Notes: generated from the letters alone by a model not told the origin. A stretch of 64,000 nt of DNA from Paenibacillus sp. JJ-100 (GCF_948329825.1 NZ_CAOJCM010000002.1:186001-250000); one strand, 5' to 3'; shown: positions 1 to 9,188, counted from the first letter of the stretch. Numbers and translations are program-made.

Positions 1-35
1 AGTACGATTTGCCGTGTGATCCCTTTTTTTATCAT
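1..35 (-). CDS. Sensor histidine kinase, 5' end only (partial)
   Basis: Only eleven codons are visible before the window edge; they read M-I-K-K-K-G-I-T-R-Q-I-V-like, basic and then hydrophobic. The ATG lies inside an ATGA overlap with the stop of the preceding response regulator gene. A regulator gene followed by an overlapping ORF is the usual layout for a two-component pair, so a histidine kinase is inferred from position; no kinase domain can be seen. Confidence 0.45.
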   Translation of the reverse strand, partial: MIKKGITRQIV

Positions 36-730
36 TGATCCCGGCCCTTCCATTTGTACCCGTGACCCCATACAGTTTGCAGGTATTCAGGCTCGGAAGG
101 ATTGTTCTCAATTTTTTGACGCAGACGACGGATGTTTACATCAACAATTTTGGGATCACCCATATACTCTTTCCCCCAAACGTGATCCAGTAGCAAGTCA
201 CGGCTTAGTGGTGTATTTTCTTTTTCCAAGAAGAACTGAATTAATGAAAACTCTGTTGGGGTTAATTCAATCGCTTCATTATTCTTTTTAAACTGTTTAG
301 AGATCAAATCAAGTGAAAATGGTCCGGATTGGAATGTGACTTTGGCGGCTGTTTCACGATGTACGTTAACTCGGCGCAACAGAGATTGAATCCGTGCAAT
401 CAGTTCAGTGGGGCTGAACGGTTTGCTTACGTGGTCGTCCGCTCCAACCGAAAGGGCATATACTTTGTCCTGTTCCTGAACTTTTGCCGTGAGGAAAATA
501 ATGCCAAGCCGTTCATTCGTTTCACGAATCCGTCTACACACTTCAAATCCGTCAATACCAGGAACCATAACGTCCAGTAGTGCAAGATCAATATCTGGAA
601 CGGATTGCAAAATACGCAGTGCTTCATGGCCGTCCCCAGCTTCCAGCACTTCAAATCCGTTTCGCTTTAAGTTAATAACGATAAAACTGCGAATGGATTC
701 TTCATCTTCAAGAATAAGTACTTTACTCAT
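32..730 (-). CDS. OmpR/PhoB-family response regulator
   Basis: A 232-residue two-component regulator. The N-terminal receiver has the acidic cluster E8-D9-E10, phospho-acceptor D53 (LLDVMVPG), T81 and K103 (SKPF). The C-terminal half is a winged-helix DNA-binding domain with the family's ELTPTEF and VDVNIRRLRQKIE segments and a VWGHGYKW end. The ATG at 730 is preferred to the TTG at 733 because an AAAGGAAGA ribosome site sits upstream. The gene lies 14 bases after a lipoprotein gene and overlaps the next ORF by ATGA, so lipoprotein, regulator and kinase are probably one transcript. The signal sensed is unknown. Confidence 0.93.
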   Translation of the reverse strand: MSKVLILEDEESIRSFIVINLKRNGFEVLEAGDGHEALRILQSVPDIDLALLDVMVPGIDGFEVCRRIRETNERLGIIFLTAKVQEQDKVYALSVGADDHVSKPFSPTELIARIQSLLRRVNVHRETAAKVTFQSGPFSLDLISKQFKKNNEAIELTPTEFSLIQFFLEKENTPLSRDLLLDHVWGKEYMGDPKIVDVNIRRLRQKIENNPSEPEYLQTVWGHGYKWKGRDQ

Positions 731-744
731 CAAGTTCTTCCTTT

Positions 745-2073
745 CTATTCAGCTGAGAAGTTTTTGTTTAATGCATCTTTGGCCGCCTCAGATGATGCAA
801 CACGTGATGCAATTACCCGATCTCTCGTTCGCGTAATCTCCTTCCAGCTTTTTCCCTTTTCAAGATCCCACTGAGAAAACGTAAAATATTTGATCTCGGC
901 TACGGTTTCATCCGTTTTGATCATTTTAAACCGAATATATTTTTCCTTCTCCGATTTGGTGTCAATCGTGATCTTGCCATACCATTCAGGCTTCAGGTTA
1001 AGATGGAACAAATCCGCATCATCCCGGAACTGGAAGGATACAAACTTCTTATCATCTTCGCCATCCCATTGATAGAACGTATAAAACCACATTCTTGAAT
1101 CAAATACGTAGTGTTCCCAGCCTTTTGGTGTTTCTTTTAATCCAAACTCAATAATACCATCATTATTCACATCACCGCTTAAAATTTTGTCATCTCTATA
1201 GGTTTGATCTGGTGATTTGAAAGCACTGATGAGTTTATCGTCTTTTACATACATGATCTCTGTAAAGGAACTTCGATCATCCAGATTTGCGTCGAGCACA
1301 ATTCCTACTCTATCCTGAGCGATCTCTCCGCCCAGCGCATTGTATATCTCTTTGACGGTATAATCCGTTACCAAACGATCCATTTCTTTAAAACTGTCTT
1401 CCTGATACTGATAGAGCGCAATAGTAGCGAAACCGTTCATATTGATAGAAACAACAACAAAATCACTTTTACCGTCTCCGTTTAAGTCCAGTGATTTACC
1501 TTGCATATCATCAATAATCATCTGATTATAAGGTAGGCCACCAAGCACTTGTTCCAATATCCCACCCTTATAGGAATATGCAGTTAAGGCTTTCTGATCC
1601 TGTAGACTAACACCAACGACAATGTCCGGATTTCCATCATTCGTTACATCCATGACTTTGAATGATTCAAGATCATTGCCTGGCACATCAAAGGTAAGCT
1701 TTTTGACCCAAGAACCTTCCTGTTCTTCTAAAATCATACCATGAATACGCACATCTTCATTGGGTGTTTCATAAAAAACACTAGCTTCCCGTATGCCATC
1801 GCCGTTCAAGTCTTCCACACGAATCATACTTGTATTGCTCATATCTTTAGGCCGGATCAGTTTACTCTCAGCCGGTGTTTCCTTTTGAACAATATTATAC
1901 AGTTTTTCCTTGTCCGTAGACATCATTGGCGGTTTCATCAGAAGCTTGGGGTCACTGATAAAGGTACAGCCGCTCAACATCGCTCCAAGCAGAATAGCCA
2001 TCGTGCCTGCAGTCATGTAGCGACCCCATCGCGATTTAAGCAATCTCATCACTCTTTTCATTAAATAACTCAT
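745..2073 (-). CDS. Lipoprotein with FG-GAP/VCBS-like repeats
   Basis: A 442-residue exported lipoprotein. The N-terminus is basic, then hydrophobic, ending in a lipobox L-S-G-C with the lipidated Cys at residue 36. The body carries at least four D-x-N-x-D-G type motifs (DLNGDGIRE, DVTNDGNPD, DLNGDGKSD, DVNNDGIIE) as found in FG-GAP/VCBS or calcium-binding beta-propeller repeats. The protein should sit on the outer face of the membrane. Its position directly before a response regulator and kinase suggests a sensory accessory role, which is inference. The start has a weak GGAAAA ribosome site; ATGs at codons 5 and 9 are alternatives. Confidence 0.8.
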   Translation of the reverse strand: MSYLMKRVMRLLKSRWGRYMTAGTMAILLGAMLSGCTFISDPKLLMKPPMMSTDKEKLYNIVQKETPAESKLIRPKDMSNTSMIRVEDLNGDGIREASVFYETPNEDVRIHGMILEEQEGSWVKKLTFDVPGNDLESFKVMDVTNDGNPDIVVGVSLQDQKALTAYSYKGGILEQVLGGLPYNQMIIDDMQGKSLDLNGDGKSDFVVVSINMNGFATIALYQYQEDSFKEMDRLVTDYTVKEIYNALGGEIAQDRVGIVLDANLDDRSSFTEIMYVKDDKLISAFKSPDQTYRDDKILSGDVNNDGIIEFGLKETPKGWEHYVFDSRMWFYTFYQWDGEDDKKFVSFQFRDDADLFHLNLKPEWYGKITIDTKSEKEKYIRFKMIKTDETVAEIKYFTFSQWDLEKGKSWKEITRTRDRVIASRVASSEAAKDALNKNFSAE

Positions 2074-2144
2074 ATTCGTTTTCCATTCAAAACTATCCCA
2101 CTATTCTTCCTATATAAACGTTCCTGACCACTCACAAAAGTCAT

Positions 2145-2870
2145 CTAAATTTGATTTTTTTCCTGCTGGGTTAATCGTCGTCCTCGTATATCAAAAACGA
2201 TTCGACCTTCCGCGATTCCCCAAATTCGGGAAGCATGCTTCTCCGCTAGTTCAATCGGCAGGACGGCAATGACCGTCGCTCGTTCCTCTTCACACAATTT
2301 ACGCAGTGTTTCCAGGACAGCATCAGCCGTGTGTGGGTCCAGCCCTATAACAGGCTCATCCGCGAGAACCACTTTCGCACCATGAGCAAGTGCTCTGGCA
2401 ATGGCTACACGTTGTTTCTCACCGCCGCTCATTTTTTCAGCAATCTGATGTGCTTTATCGAGTAATCCCAAGCTTTCGAGGTGATCCATCGCTCCCATGT
2501 AGTCATCGGATCGTACCATGCCTGTCGCCATTCTCCATAAAGGTGTTTGGCCAAAACGTCCAATAAGTACGTTTTTTAGCGCGGTTTTTCTGGGATACAA
2601 TTGCGGATTCTGCTCCAAGTATGCCCATTCTCGCCTAATCTTCTGTTTACCTGACCAGCCTTCTTTCAAGATATCAACGCCGTCTACTGTAAAACGTCCT
2701 GTATCCCATTTCTCTTTCATCGCCAGACATTTCAGCAGCATACTTTTACCACTCCCGCTGGAGCCGACCACCGCAATCATTTCCCCTTGTTGCATATCAA
2801 AACGAATATCACGCAGAATCGGAATACGATCCGCTCCCACGGATTTGCTTAAATTCTCCACTCTGATCAT
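2145..2870 (-). CDS. ABC transporter ATP-binding protein, PhnC-like, lacking the switch His
   Basis: A 241-residue ABC ATPase with Walker A GSSGSGKS (residues 36-43), Q-loop (YLEQNP), signature MSGGEKQR and Walker B VVLADEP. It most resembles phosphonate-type PhnC ATPases in overall sequence. The H-loop region reads VIAVLPIELA where PhnC-type proteins have a His in NLHQVDLA, so the switch His appears replaced by Pro. No permease or binding protein gene is adjacent; neighbours are an MFS transporter and a lipoprotein on the same strand. The GAGGAG ribosome site supports the start. Substrate unknown. Confidence 0.8.
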   Translation of the reverse strand: MIRVENLSKSVGADRIPILRDIRFDMQQGEMIAVVGSSGSGKSMLLKCLAMKEKWDTGRFTVDGVDILKEGWSGKQKIRREWAYLEQNPQLYPRKTALKNVLIGRFGQTPLWRMATGMVRSDDYMGAMDHLESLGLLDKAHQIAEKMSGGEKQRVAIARALAHGAKVVLADEPVIGLDPHTADAVLETLRKLCEEERATVIAVLPIELAEKHASRIWGIAEGRIVFDIRGRRLTQQEKNQI

Positions 2871-2954
2871 CGCGATGTCTCCTCTTGTCCATTTTTTTCC
2901 CTACTATATAGTGTACTCGGAAATGGACATCAATTTCCATGCGAACACCAGCTT

Positions 2955-4142
2955 CTATTTTAACACAAATTTCTCTTCGCCGTTACGCCGAAATAACAAC
3001 CCTGTAACACCAAAAATCAAATACATCAAGCCGAGCATGATAAACATGCTTCCAGGCGACAACCAGTTAATCAACTGTCCCCCAAGATTAGGTCCCATAA
3101 TACTTCCAATGGTGAAATGGAATGAGGCTACAACATTAGCTGCTGGAAGCAGAACTTTGGGTAAAATATCTGCGGCATAAGCTAAACCCAAGGAAAAGAA
3201 GGAACCCACAAGACCGCCTGCAATGAGCAATAACATAAGTGTTAACCAGAAATGTGTCCCTGCAATGGGAACCAGCATAAATGCAATACCGCCACCCACG
3301 CCGGCGAGCATGAGAATTTTTTTTCGGCCATAACGATCACTTAACATCCCGAGTGGAAGCTGAAGGAACAATCCTCCAATCCCTATAAAAGGAAGCAACG
3401 CAGCAATCTCACTGGTTTCATATCCGATTCGAAGTCCGTAAACCGGGAAATTACTGTTCATTCCCGCCTCCATATAACCGTACAGAAGAGCGGGTAGCAA
3501 GGCATACCATGCCCAAGTAAAACTGCTGCGGAAGCGCCGCTCCGGCAGATGAGTATTCTCCGCTTTTTCCGGCTTGGTATCCGGAAGTTTGAAGAGTACC
3601 AGCAAAAGTACAGCCGCCATGGCAGCAAACAGCACTAGAAACGGAACAGCATCACCGAACGCGAGTAACTGGATTCCGAGTGGCCCAATGCTGAAACCAA
3701 GTCCATAAGACATGCCATATAGTGATATATAACGCCCTCGTTTCTCTGGCGTAGTAACCAGTAAAACCCACAGCTGTGCTGCATAATGCAAAGCGCTGTC
3801 TCCGATCCCGACAATGATGCGCAGCACAAACCATATTTTAATATCAGGCCAAGCCGGAAACAGAATCAATGGAATCATAACTAGAATAAGTCCACCAACA
3901 ATCAGTTTTTTAAAACCAAGCACGCCCAGTAGTCTTTCAGCTATCAATGTCATGGCGAATGATCCAATGTAGAGCGCAGCAGCATTCAGTCCGTTTAATC
4001 CGGGTGATACCCCTTGCTGTTCCAGAAAGATCGATAGTACAGGAAGCAATAGTCCTTGACTGATACCAGCTGCCACAATCACGGTTATTAGAATTAGATA
4101 GTTTAAGGTTGATGGTGATATTTTGGATTTGAACATGGACAC
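2955..4142 (-). CDS. MFS transporter
   Basis: A 395-residue integral membrane protein of the major facilitator superfamily, with about twelve hydrophobic segments. The loop motif GMLSDRYGRKK in the C-terminal half and the conserved RIIVGIGDS-like stretch are family hallmarks. The start is probably GTG at 4142, preceded by AGGAGG at a rather long spacing; an ATG two codons later is possible. It is the first gene of the minus-strand group running into the ABC ATPase and two-component genes, and is divergent from an ArsR-like regulator that could control it. Substrate not predictable. Confidence 0.88.
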   Translation of the reverse strand: MSMFKSKISPSTLNYLILITVIVAAGISQGLLLPVLSIFLEQQGVSPGLNGLNAAALYIGSFAMTLIAERLLGVLGFKKLIVGGLILVMIPLILFPAWPDIKIWFVLRIIVGIGDSALHYAAQLWVLLVTTPEKRGRYISLYGMSYGLGFSIGPLGIQLLAFGDAVPFLVLFAAMAAVLLLVLFKLPDTKPEKAENTHLPERRFRSSFTWAWYALLPALLYGYMEAGMNSNFPVYGLRIGYETSEIAALLPFIGIGGLFLQLPLGMLSDRYGRKKILMLAGVGGGIAFMLVPIAGTHFWLTLMLLLIAGGLVGSFFSLGLAYAADILPKVLLPAANVVASFHFTIGSIMGPNLGGQLINWLSPGSMFIMLGLMYLIFGVTGLLFRRNGEEKFVLK

Positions 4143-4179
4143 GACGTTTCATTCCTCCTGCAAGCGCAAACAAAGAAAA

Positions 4180-4197
4180 ATCGTCATCGCTGACGAT
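4180..4197 (-). promoter_or_regulatory. Short hairpin with T-run in the MFS leader
   Basis: Read on the minus strand, ATCGTCA-GCGA-TGACGAT forms a 7-bp hairpin followed directly by TTTTT, about 40 bases before the MFS start. It could be a weak attenuator, or a dyad operator for the divergent ArsR-like regulator. Confidence 0.35.
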
Positions 4198-4354
4198 CTT
4201 TAGTTTGTCATTTATATCGATGTGTACTTCTGTCTTTAAACAGGGCACAGCCCCAGACTTGAACATTATAGTGGACAACGCCCAGTAAAACAAGCCATAA
4301 TAGTACATAAGTCGCTGTGTATATCTAGATGTGACGGGAGGATTCTGCATCATT

Positions 4355-5275
4355 ATGACTTATCATGTTAAAATTGATGTCTCACCGATATATGAAATGC
4401 TAAACAGCTTTCTGGTTTATGTCACGAAAAAGTGGATTCAGCATCTGGACATTGGTCCTGAATGGATTCTGGACGTTGAAGGCAAGCTAAGTTCCAACGT
4501 GCGAGCTGCTTTAGCACCCGCTGCAACTTGGCCATTTGACGATTTTGATGTCCTGTTCGCTTGGGCAGCATATCAGAACCCCACTTCAGAGAATCAAGAA
4601 TTTCTGGACATGCTCGCTGAGCTTTCAGCTGACGAATTGTTTGCGCGCATATCACCATTAATGCCTACACTTACTATAGAAGAATCAACGCGTATTCGGA
4701 ACAGCTATGTCCCTTTATTGCGACTATGGGATCAGCACTATTGCCGAACTATTAGCGAAGATCATCGTGTATGGCTTGAAGAAGATGCTGAAGAAAAACG
4801 CATTTTACTTGAAAAAATGGGCCCTGAACTGTTAATTGAATATGCGACTGCAGGTGTCATTGTGGAACCAACTCTTGGATTAAACGAAGTGATTCTGTTC
4901 CCAACCGTTCACAACCGTCCAATTAACATGTATTGCTTTTATGAAGGCATGATGATCATACAGTATCCGGTAGATACACCTGAAGCAAGTGAAGATGAAC
5001 CGCCAACATGTTTGCTTCGCTTTACGCATGCTTTGGCTGATCCCGAAAGACTCCGACTGTTAAGATATGTATCAGATGAACCCAAATCACTCTCGGAGAT
5101 GTGTGAAGAGCTTGGCAAAGACGAAGACCCTGTAAAGGATCAGGTCATGGCCCTTCGCGTTGCAGGATTGTTACGCACCCATCTGCTGGGAAGCAACCGT
5201 AAAGAAAAATACAGCATTCGGCCAGATGGCGTATCTGAATTAAATATGTTTCTGGAATCCTACATTCGCATTTAA
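4355..5275 (+). CDS. ArsR-type winged-helix transcriptional regulator
   Basis: A 306-residue protein whose C-terminal quarter looks like an ArsR helix-turn-helix (HALADPERLRLLRYVSDEPKSLSEMCEEL, shown here as the region around residues 225-255). The N-terminal two thirds, about 200 residues, resembles the DUF5937-type domain seen in long ArsR-like regulators; ligand unknown. The ATG at 4355 (reading M-T-Y-H-V-K-I-D-V) is preceded by GGGAGG at 13 bases. It is divergent from the MFS gene, so regulation of that gene is plausible. Confidence 0.75.
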   Translation: MTYHVKIDVSPIYEMLNSFLVYVTKKWIQHLDIGPEWILDVEGKLSSNVRAALAPAATWPFDDFDVLFAWAAYQNPTSENQEFLDMLAELSADELFARISPLMPTLTIEESTRIRNSYVPLLRLWDQHYCRTISEDHRVWLEEDAEEKRILLEKMGPELLIEYATAGVIVEPTLGLNEVILFPTVHNRPINMYCFYEGMMIIQYPVDTPEASEDEPPTCLLRFTHALADPERLRLLRYVSDEPKSLSEMCEELGKDEDPVKDQVMALRVAGLLRTHLLGSNRKEKYSIRPDGVSELNMFLESYIRI

Positions 5276-5319
5276 GTCAATTAATCGTATTGGATTCCTG
5301 TAGCAAGGAGTGAGTAGCT

Positions 5320-6084
5320 TTGACTTTAATGAAACAACATATTTTGTTTGACCTGGATGACACTCTAGTGTACTGCAACAAATACTTCAATCTTGTATTA
5401 GGTGAATTCTTTGAGAACATGCAGGAATGGTTTGACGGACATGCCCTGACTACACAATCGATCCGGGAGAAACAGCTCGAAATAGATGTGACCGGCGTGA
5501 ACAAAGTCGGGTTTGCAAGTCACCATTTTCCACAGTCACTGATTGATACGTATCGATATTTTTCGAAAAAATACGCTCGTCCAACTTCTACTAAAGAAGA
5601 AACGTATCTCAGCAAACTGGGTATGAGTGTATATACCCAAGAAGTTGAGCCCTATCCGCATATGGTCGAAACGTTGGAAGAGCTGAAATCTGCTGGACAC
5701 TCTCTTTATTTGTATACAGGGGGAGAGACCGTCATTCAACAGCGAAAAATTGATCAGATGAAGCTCTCGAGCTATTTTGATGATCGAATCTATATTCGTC
5801 AGCACAAAAACATCGAGGCACTCGAAGGCATTTTGTCGAATGGGCCATTTGAACGTCGTTCAACGTGGATGGTTGGCAACTCGCTTCGCACAGACATTAT
5901 GCCTGCCGTAAAAGCAGGTATTCACAGCATCTACATTAAGCAGCCCAATGAATGGCAATATAACATTGTGGAGCTGCAGCCGAATCCAGAAACCTCATTA
6001 TATACAATCACTGCATTGGAAGAGGTTCCTACAGTCATTCATGAGGATCTACAACTGCAAAAACAGCAAAGAACCCTTGGTTAA
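5320..6084 (+). CDS. HAD-superfamily hydrolase
   Basis: A 254-residue soluble phosphatase-like protein. HAD motif I is FDLDDTLV near residue 10, with both catalytic aspartates; a YLYTGG motif II-like segment and the VGNSLRTDI motif IV follow. The TTG at 5320 is chosen because AAGGAG lies nine bases upstream; the ATG three codons later has no well-placed site. It follows the ArsR-like gene by 44 bases on the same strand and ends at a strong terminator. Substrate unknown. Confidence 0.85.
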   Translation: MTLMKQHILFDLDDTLVYCNKYFNLVLGEFFENMQEWFDGHALTTQSIREKQLEIDVTGVNKVGFASHHFPQSLIDTYRYFSKKYARPTSTKEETYLSKLGMSVYTQEVEPYPHMVETLEELKSAGHSLYLYTGGETVIQQRKIDQMKLSSYFDDRIYIRQHKNIEALEGILSNGPFERRSTWMVGNSLRTDIMPAVKAGIHSIYIKQPNEWQYNIVELQPNPETSLYTITALEEVPTVIHEDLQLQKQQRTLG

Positions 6085-6095
6085 GGGCTCTTTGC
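6066..6095 (+). terminator. Hairpin overlapping the HAD gene stop
   Basis: Stem GCAAAGA/TCTTTGC plus CCCTT/AAGGG around a GGTT loop with one mismatch. It spans the stop codon and lacks a T-run, so it may be an mRNA-end stabilising or pausing structure upstream of the main terminator. Confidence 0.4.
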
Positions 6096-6100
6096 AATTC

Positions 6101-6141
6101 AGAAACCCGGTCTTTTTTGAATACCAGGGTTTCTTTTTTTA
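6101..6141 (+). terminator. Rho-independent terminator after the HAD gene
   Basis: AGAAACCC-GGT pairs with ACC-A-GGGTTTCT and is followed by a run of seven T, ending the plus-strand regulator-HAD transcript just before the convergent topB stop. Confidence 0.85.
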
Positions 6142-6159
6142 TAATAAAGTAACGTGAGC

Positions 6160-8460
6160 TTAAGATGAAGCTTCCTGCTTCTCCCCGGATAGTTGTCCCG
6201 TGACAGCATCCTTTAAAATAATACGTGCCTTCACTGTACTACCGTCTTTACGTTTGAATGAAAGCACTTGGGTACTCCCCTTTTCTACCAAGGATTTCAG
6301 CATCGTCGTTGTTATTTTTTTGCCTGCGTATTCTTTCCAGACGACAAAGGTACATCCTTCTTTGAAGCGAGAACAACCATATCCCTTCTTACCTTCAATA
6401 ATATTACCGCCACAACCTGGCGAAGGACACGAAGCAAGAATCTCCCGCGTTCCCGAGCGTGCAGTACTGGTGTTCCCTGATGGACGTGTACTCGAGGCTA
6501 CTTTTACAGTTGATGTTTTGGTAGCACTCCCACCATTGGTCGTATTATTCCCTGCTTTACCTTGAGTTCTGGCCTTTCCTTTACCTCTACGTGTGTCTTC
6601 ACCAAAAGCATCTGCAGCAGCCGGGGTCTGCACTCGAACCTTTTCGATTATGGACAACGTGAATTTCTTGACGTTTTCCATGAACTTGTCCTGTGCTGCC
6701 TCACCTTTAGAAATTTGGTGTAATCGGCGCTCCCATTGTCCGGTCATCTCAGGCGAGGTAAGCAAGTCTACACCGGCACGACGGATTAATTCAATCGCAG
6801 TTCGTCCTTTAAGCGTCAACTGCATTTTCTTACCTTGCATTGTGATATAACCTACGTTTTTGAGACGTTCAATTGTAGCCGCTCGTGTAGCAGGAGTTCC
6901 CAGACCGCTGTCCTTCATCGCATCACGTAGCTCTTCATTCTCAATCTGTTTGCCAGCGCTCTCCATTGCCTTAAGCAGCGTACCCTCGGTATAACTTTTG
7001 GGTGGTTGAGTAGCTTTCTCTTTAAACTCGCTCTTTGTACATTGAACGGGCAGGTCAGGCTGCACAGCAAAAGATTTATCCGTCCACTCTTCCGGTTCCT
7101 CTTCTTCACTGCTATTTTTCTTCGCCTTTTTCTTCTTTGAATCACTTTGATTCTGCTCACTCGAACCCAGTACAACCTTCCAACCGAGGGACAATAGCTC
7201 TTTTACAGACGTTTTGAATTGATGTTTTTCTACTTCGGTAAGTACAGTATGTTGCTTATACTCAGCTGGTGGATAGAAATGAGATAGAAAACGTCTCACA
7301 ATCAGATCATAAATATTTTGCTCATCTTTGGACAACGTTCCAGGTCTCTTCAGTGTTGGCAAAATCGCATGGTGATCCTCCACACGGCTCGGATTGCAAA
7401 CCCCTTTATTGTTTTTATGCACTAGTTCAGGCTTGGCATTCAAGGCTAATTCGCTGTACGTACCGTTCTTGAGCAAATTTAGCGTTTTATGCATTCCTTC
7501 AATATTTTGTTCCGTTACATAATTTGAATTCGTCCGCGGGTAAGAGATCACCTTATGTTTTTCGTACAAAGCTTGCGCGATATCTAACGTTTTTTTGGCT
7601 CCATAACCGAACTTGGCATTCGCCTCACGCTGTAAAAGCGTAAGATCATACAACCGGTAAGGATACTCCTTCGTTTGTTTCGCCTCATATTTAATAATCT
7701 GGCCAGTCTTACCCTTAACACTTGTCGCAATGGCCTCTGCTGCTTCGGCATCCGTCAATTTATCGCCTTGACGTAGCCCACGGTACTCTACACCTTCCTG
7801 CTTGAACCAGGCCGCTACTTCATAGAACGTCTGTGACTGGAACGCCTCAATCTCGATCTCCCGATCATAAATAAGCGCTAATACAGGTGTCTGTACACGC
7901 CCTACTGACAAAAGTGCATTATGCCTTGTCGTGAACGCTCGGGAGGCATTCATTCCAATTAACCAGTCCGCTTCACTGCGTGCCCGGGCAGCACGAGTCA
8001 GATTCTCGAATTCAGCAGCATCTTTCAATCCATCAAATCCACGCCGAATACTTTCAGCAGTCAAATCCGATATCCACAGACGTTTAACCGGCTGACGTAG
8101 CTTCAATTGCTGCTGGATCAGGGCAAAAATATACTGCCCCTCTCGCCCAGCATCACAAGCATTTACAATGCCTGAAGCTCGTTTTGCCAGTTCACCAATG
8201 GTTTTAAGCTGGTCCTTTGTTCTCGGATTCGGAACAATTTTGAATTGATCAGGAATAATCGGTAAATCCGCAATATTCCAGCGTTTGTATTTAGAATCAT
8301 AGGCGTCCGGTTCAGCCAGCCCAAGCAAATGCCCAATCGCCCAAGTGATGATGTATTGCTCACCTTCCAAATACGTGCGATTATTTTTGGCTTTTGGTTC
8401 TATGACGGCGGCAATGGTTCTCCCCATATCGGGTTTCTCCGCTATAACCAGAGTCTTCAT
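6160..8460 (-). CDS. topB: DNA topoisomerase III
   Basis: A 766-residue type IA topoisomerase that passes single strands and decatenates DNA. The Toprim domain opens with VIAEKPDMGRTIA, and D-x-D/E-type acidic residues lie in NACDAGREGQ. The active-site Tyr lies in VISYPRTNSNY. The C-terminal zinc-ribbon-like segment (CPSPGCGG...YGCSRF) and a basic linker are also present. The ORF extends 37 codons upstream, but the ATG at 8460 has an AGGAGAG site and matches the family start (M-K-T-L-V-I-A-E-K-P). It is convergent with the HAD gene and preceded by the fur terminator. Confidence 0.95.
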   Translation of the reverse strand: MKTLVIAEKPDMGRTIAAVIEPKAKNNRTYLEGEQYIITWAIGHLLGLAEPDAYDSKYKRWNIADLPIIPDQFKIVPNPRTKDQLKTIGELAKRASGIVNACDAGREGQYIFALIQQQLKLRQPVKRLWISDLTAESIRRGFDGLKDAAEFENLTRAARARSEADWLIGMNASRAFTTRHNALLSVGRVQTPVLALIYDREIEIEAFQSQTFYEVAAWFKQEGVEYRGLRQGDKLTDAEAAEAIATSVKGKTGQIIKYEAKQTKEYPYRLYDLTLLQREANAKFGYGAKKTLDIAQALYEKHKVISYPRTNSNYVTEQNIEGMHKTLNLLKNGTYSELALNAKPELVHKNNKGVCNPSRVEDHHAILPTLKRPGTLSKDEQNIYDLIVRRFLSHFYPPAEYKQHTVLTEVEKHQFKTSVKELLSLGWKVVLGSSEQNQSDSKKKKAKKNSSEEEEPEEWTDKSFAVQPDLPVQCTKSEFKEKATQPPKSYTEGTLLKAMESAGKQIENEELRDAMKDSGLGTPATRAATIERLKNVGYITMQGKKMQLTLKGRTAIELIRRAGVDLLTSPEMTGQWERRLHQISKGEAAQDKFMENVKKFTLSIIEKVRVQTPAAADAFGEDTRRGKGKARTQGKAGNNTTNGGSATKTSTVKVASSTRPSGNTSTARSGTREILASCPSPGCGGNIIEGKKGYGCSRFKEGCTFVVWKEYAGKKITTTMLKSLVEKGSTQVLSFKRKDGSTVKARIILKDAVTGQLSGEKQEASS

Positions 8461-8498
8461 CCGTCCATCTCTCCTTCTATACCGACCGCAATGACAGC

Positions 8499-8530
8499 AA
8501 AAAGGGCCTTCCGCCGACGGAAGCCCCTTG
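8499..8530 (-). terminator. Terminator after fur
   Basis: On the minus strand, GGGGCTTCCG-TCGG-CGGAAGGCCC is followed by TTTTT. It lies between the fur stop and the topB start, so topB probably has its own promoter or depends on read-through. Confidence 0.8.
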
Positions 8531-8585
8531 CTTCTATAGTTCATTATATCAGATTTTGAATTCAAGAGCACCTGTCCAGCATGAT

Positions 8586-9074
8586 TTATCCGACCGCTTG
8601 CTCACTAAGTTTGTGTTTTTGTCTACATTCTCTGCATACACCTTGAAAATCTAATCGGTGGTCTGTAACAGCAAATCCGTATTGATGTAAAACCTGTTGC
8701 TCCAACCGAAGCAGCCCATCTTCCATGATTTCTTCAACACTTCCGCACTCCGTACAGATCAAGTGATGGTGATGATGAGAGCCATCGGTACTGCGGAGAT
8801 CAAAGCGAGCCGCTCCATCACCAAAGTTAATCTTTTCTACAACCTGCAGATCACTAAGTAGTTCTAGTGTGCGGTATACGGTAGCCAGTCCGATCTCTGG
8901 GAATTTCTCCTTTACAAGTAGAAATACCTCTTCCGCACTAAAATGATCTTTCTCATGTTCCAACAAGACACGTACTGTCACTTCACGTTGTTGGGTTAGT
9001 TTATATCCTTTATCAACCAATTGACGTTTGATTAGATCAATCTGCTCTGAAATAGAATTCCGGCTATTCACCAT
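8586..9074 (-). CDS. fur: Ferric uptake regulator Fur
   Basis: A 162-residue metalloregulator closely resembling Bacillus Fur by recall. It has the N-terminal winged helix (YKLTQQREVTVRVLLEHE; ATVYRTLELL), the His-rich metal site HHHHHLICTECG, and structural zinc pairs C-x-x-C (CTEC, CREC). It represses iron-uptake genes when Fe(II)-loaded. The start at 9074 is preferred over an upstream in-frame ATG (9122) because GGAGGTG lies eight bases before it. A PerR-type box and a sigma-A-like promoter lie upstream. Confidence 0.93.
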   Translation of the reverse strand: MVNSRNSISEQIDLIKRQLVDKGYKLTQQREVTVRVLLEHEKDHFSAEEVFLLVKEKFPEIGLATVYRTLELLSDLQVVEKINFGDGAARFDLRSTDGSHHHHHLICTECGSVEEIMEDGLLRLEQQVLHQYGFAVTDHRLDFQGVCRECRQKHKLSEQAVG

Positions 9075-9169
9075 ACCGGTGCACCTCCGTTTTAAATCTG
9101 GAACCCGATTATTCATCTTCATTTTACTCCAGATTCCGTTTCCAAGTTCCTAATATTCCATCATCTAAT

Positions 9170-9184
9170 TTATAATAATTATAA
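9170..9184. promoter_or_regulatory. PerR-box match upstream of fur
   Basis: The 15-base palindrome TTATAATAATTATAA matches the PerR operator consensus TTATAATNATTATAA exactly. It lies about 96 bases before the fur start and overlaps the expected transcription start. PerR control of fur is known in Bacillus; here it is inferred from the site. A Fur-type protein could also bind this AT-rich dyad. Confidence 0.75.
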
Positions 9185-9188
9185 TTTA

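Noticed and set aside
2518..3180. 220-codon plus-strand ORF across the ABC ATPase and MFS genes
   Set aside because: It overlaps two real genes on the other strand and has no family resemblance or ribosome site.
3937..4353. 138-codon minus-strand ORF running from the MFS gene into its leader
   Set aside because: Out of frame with the MFS gene; AGGAGG could serve its internal ATG, but its translation has no recognisable features while the MFS frame is intact.
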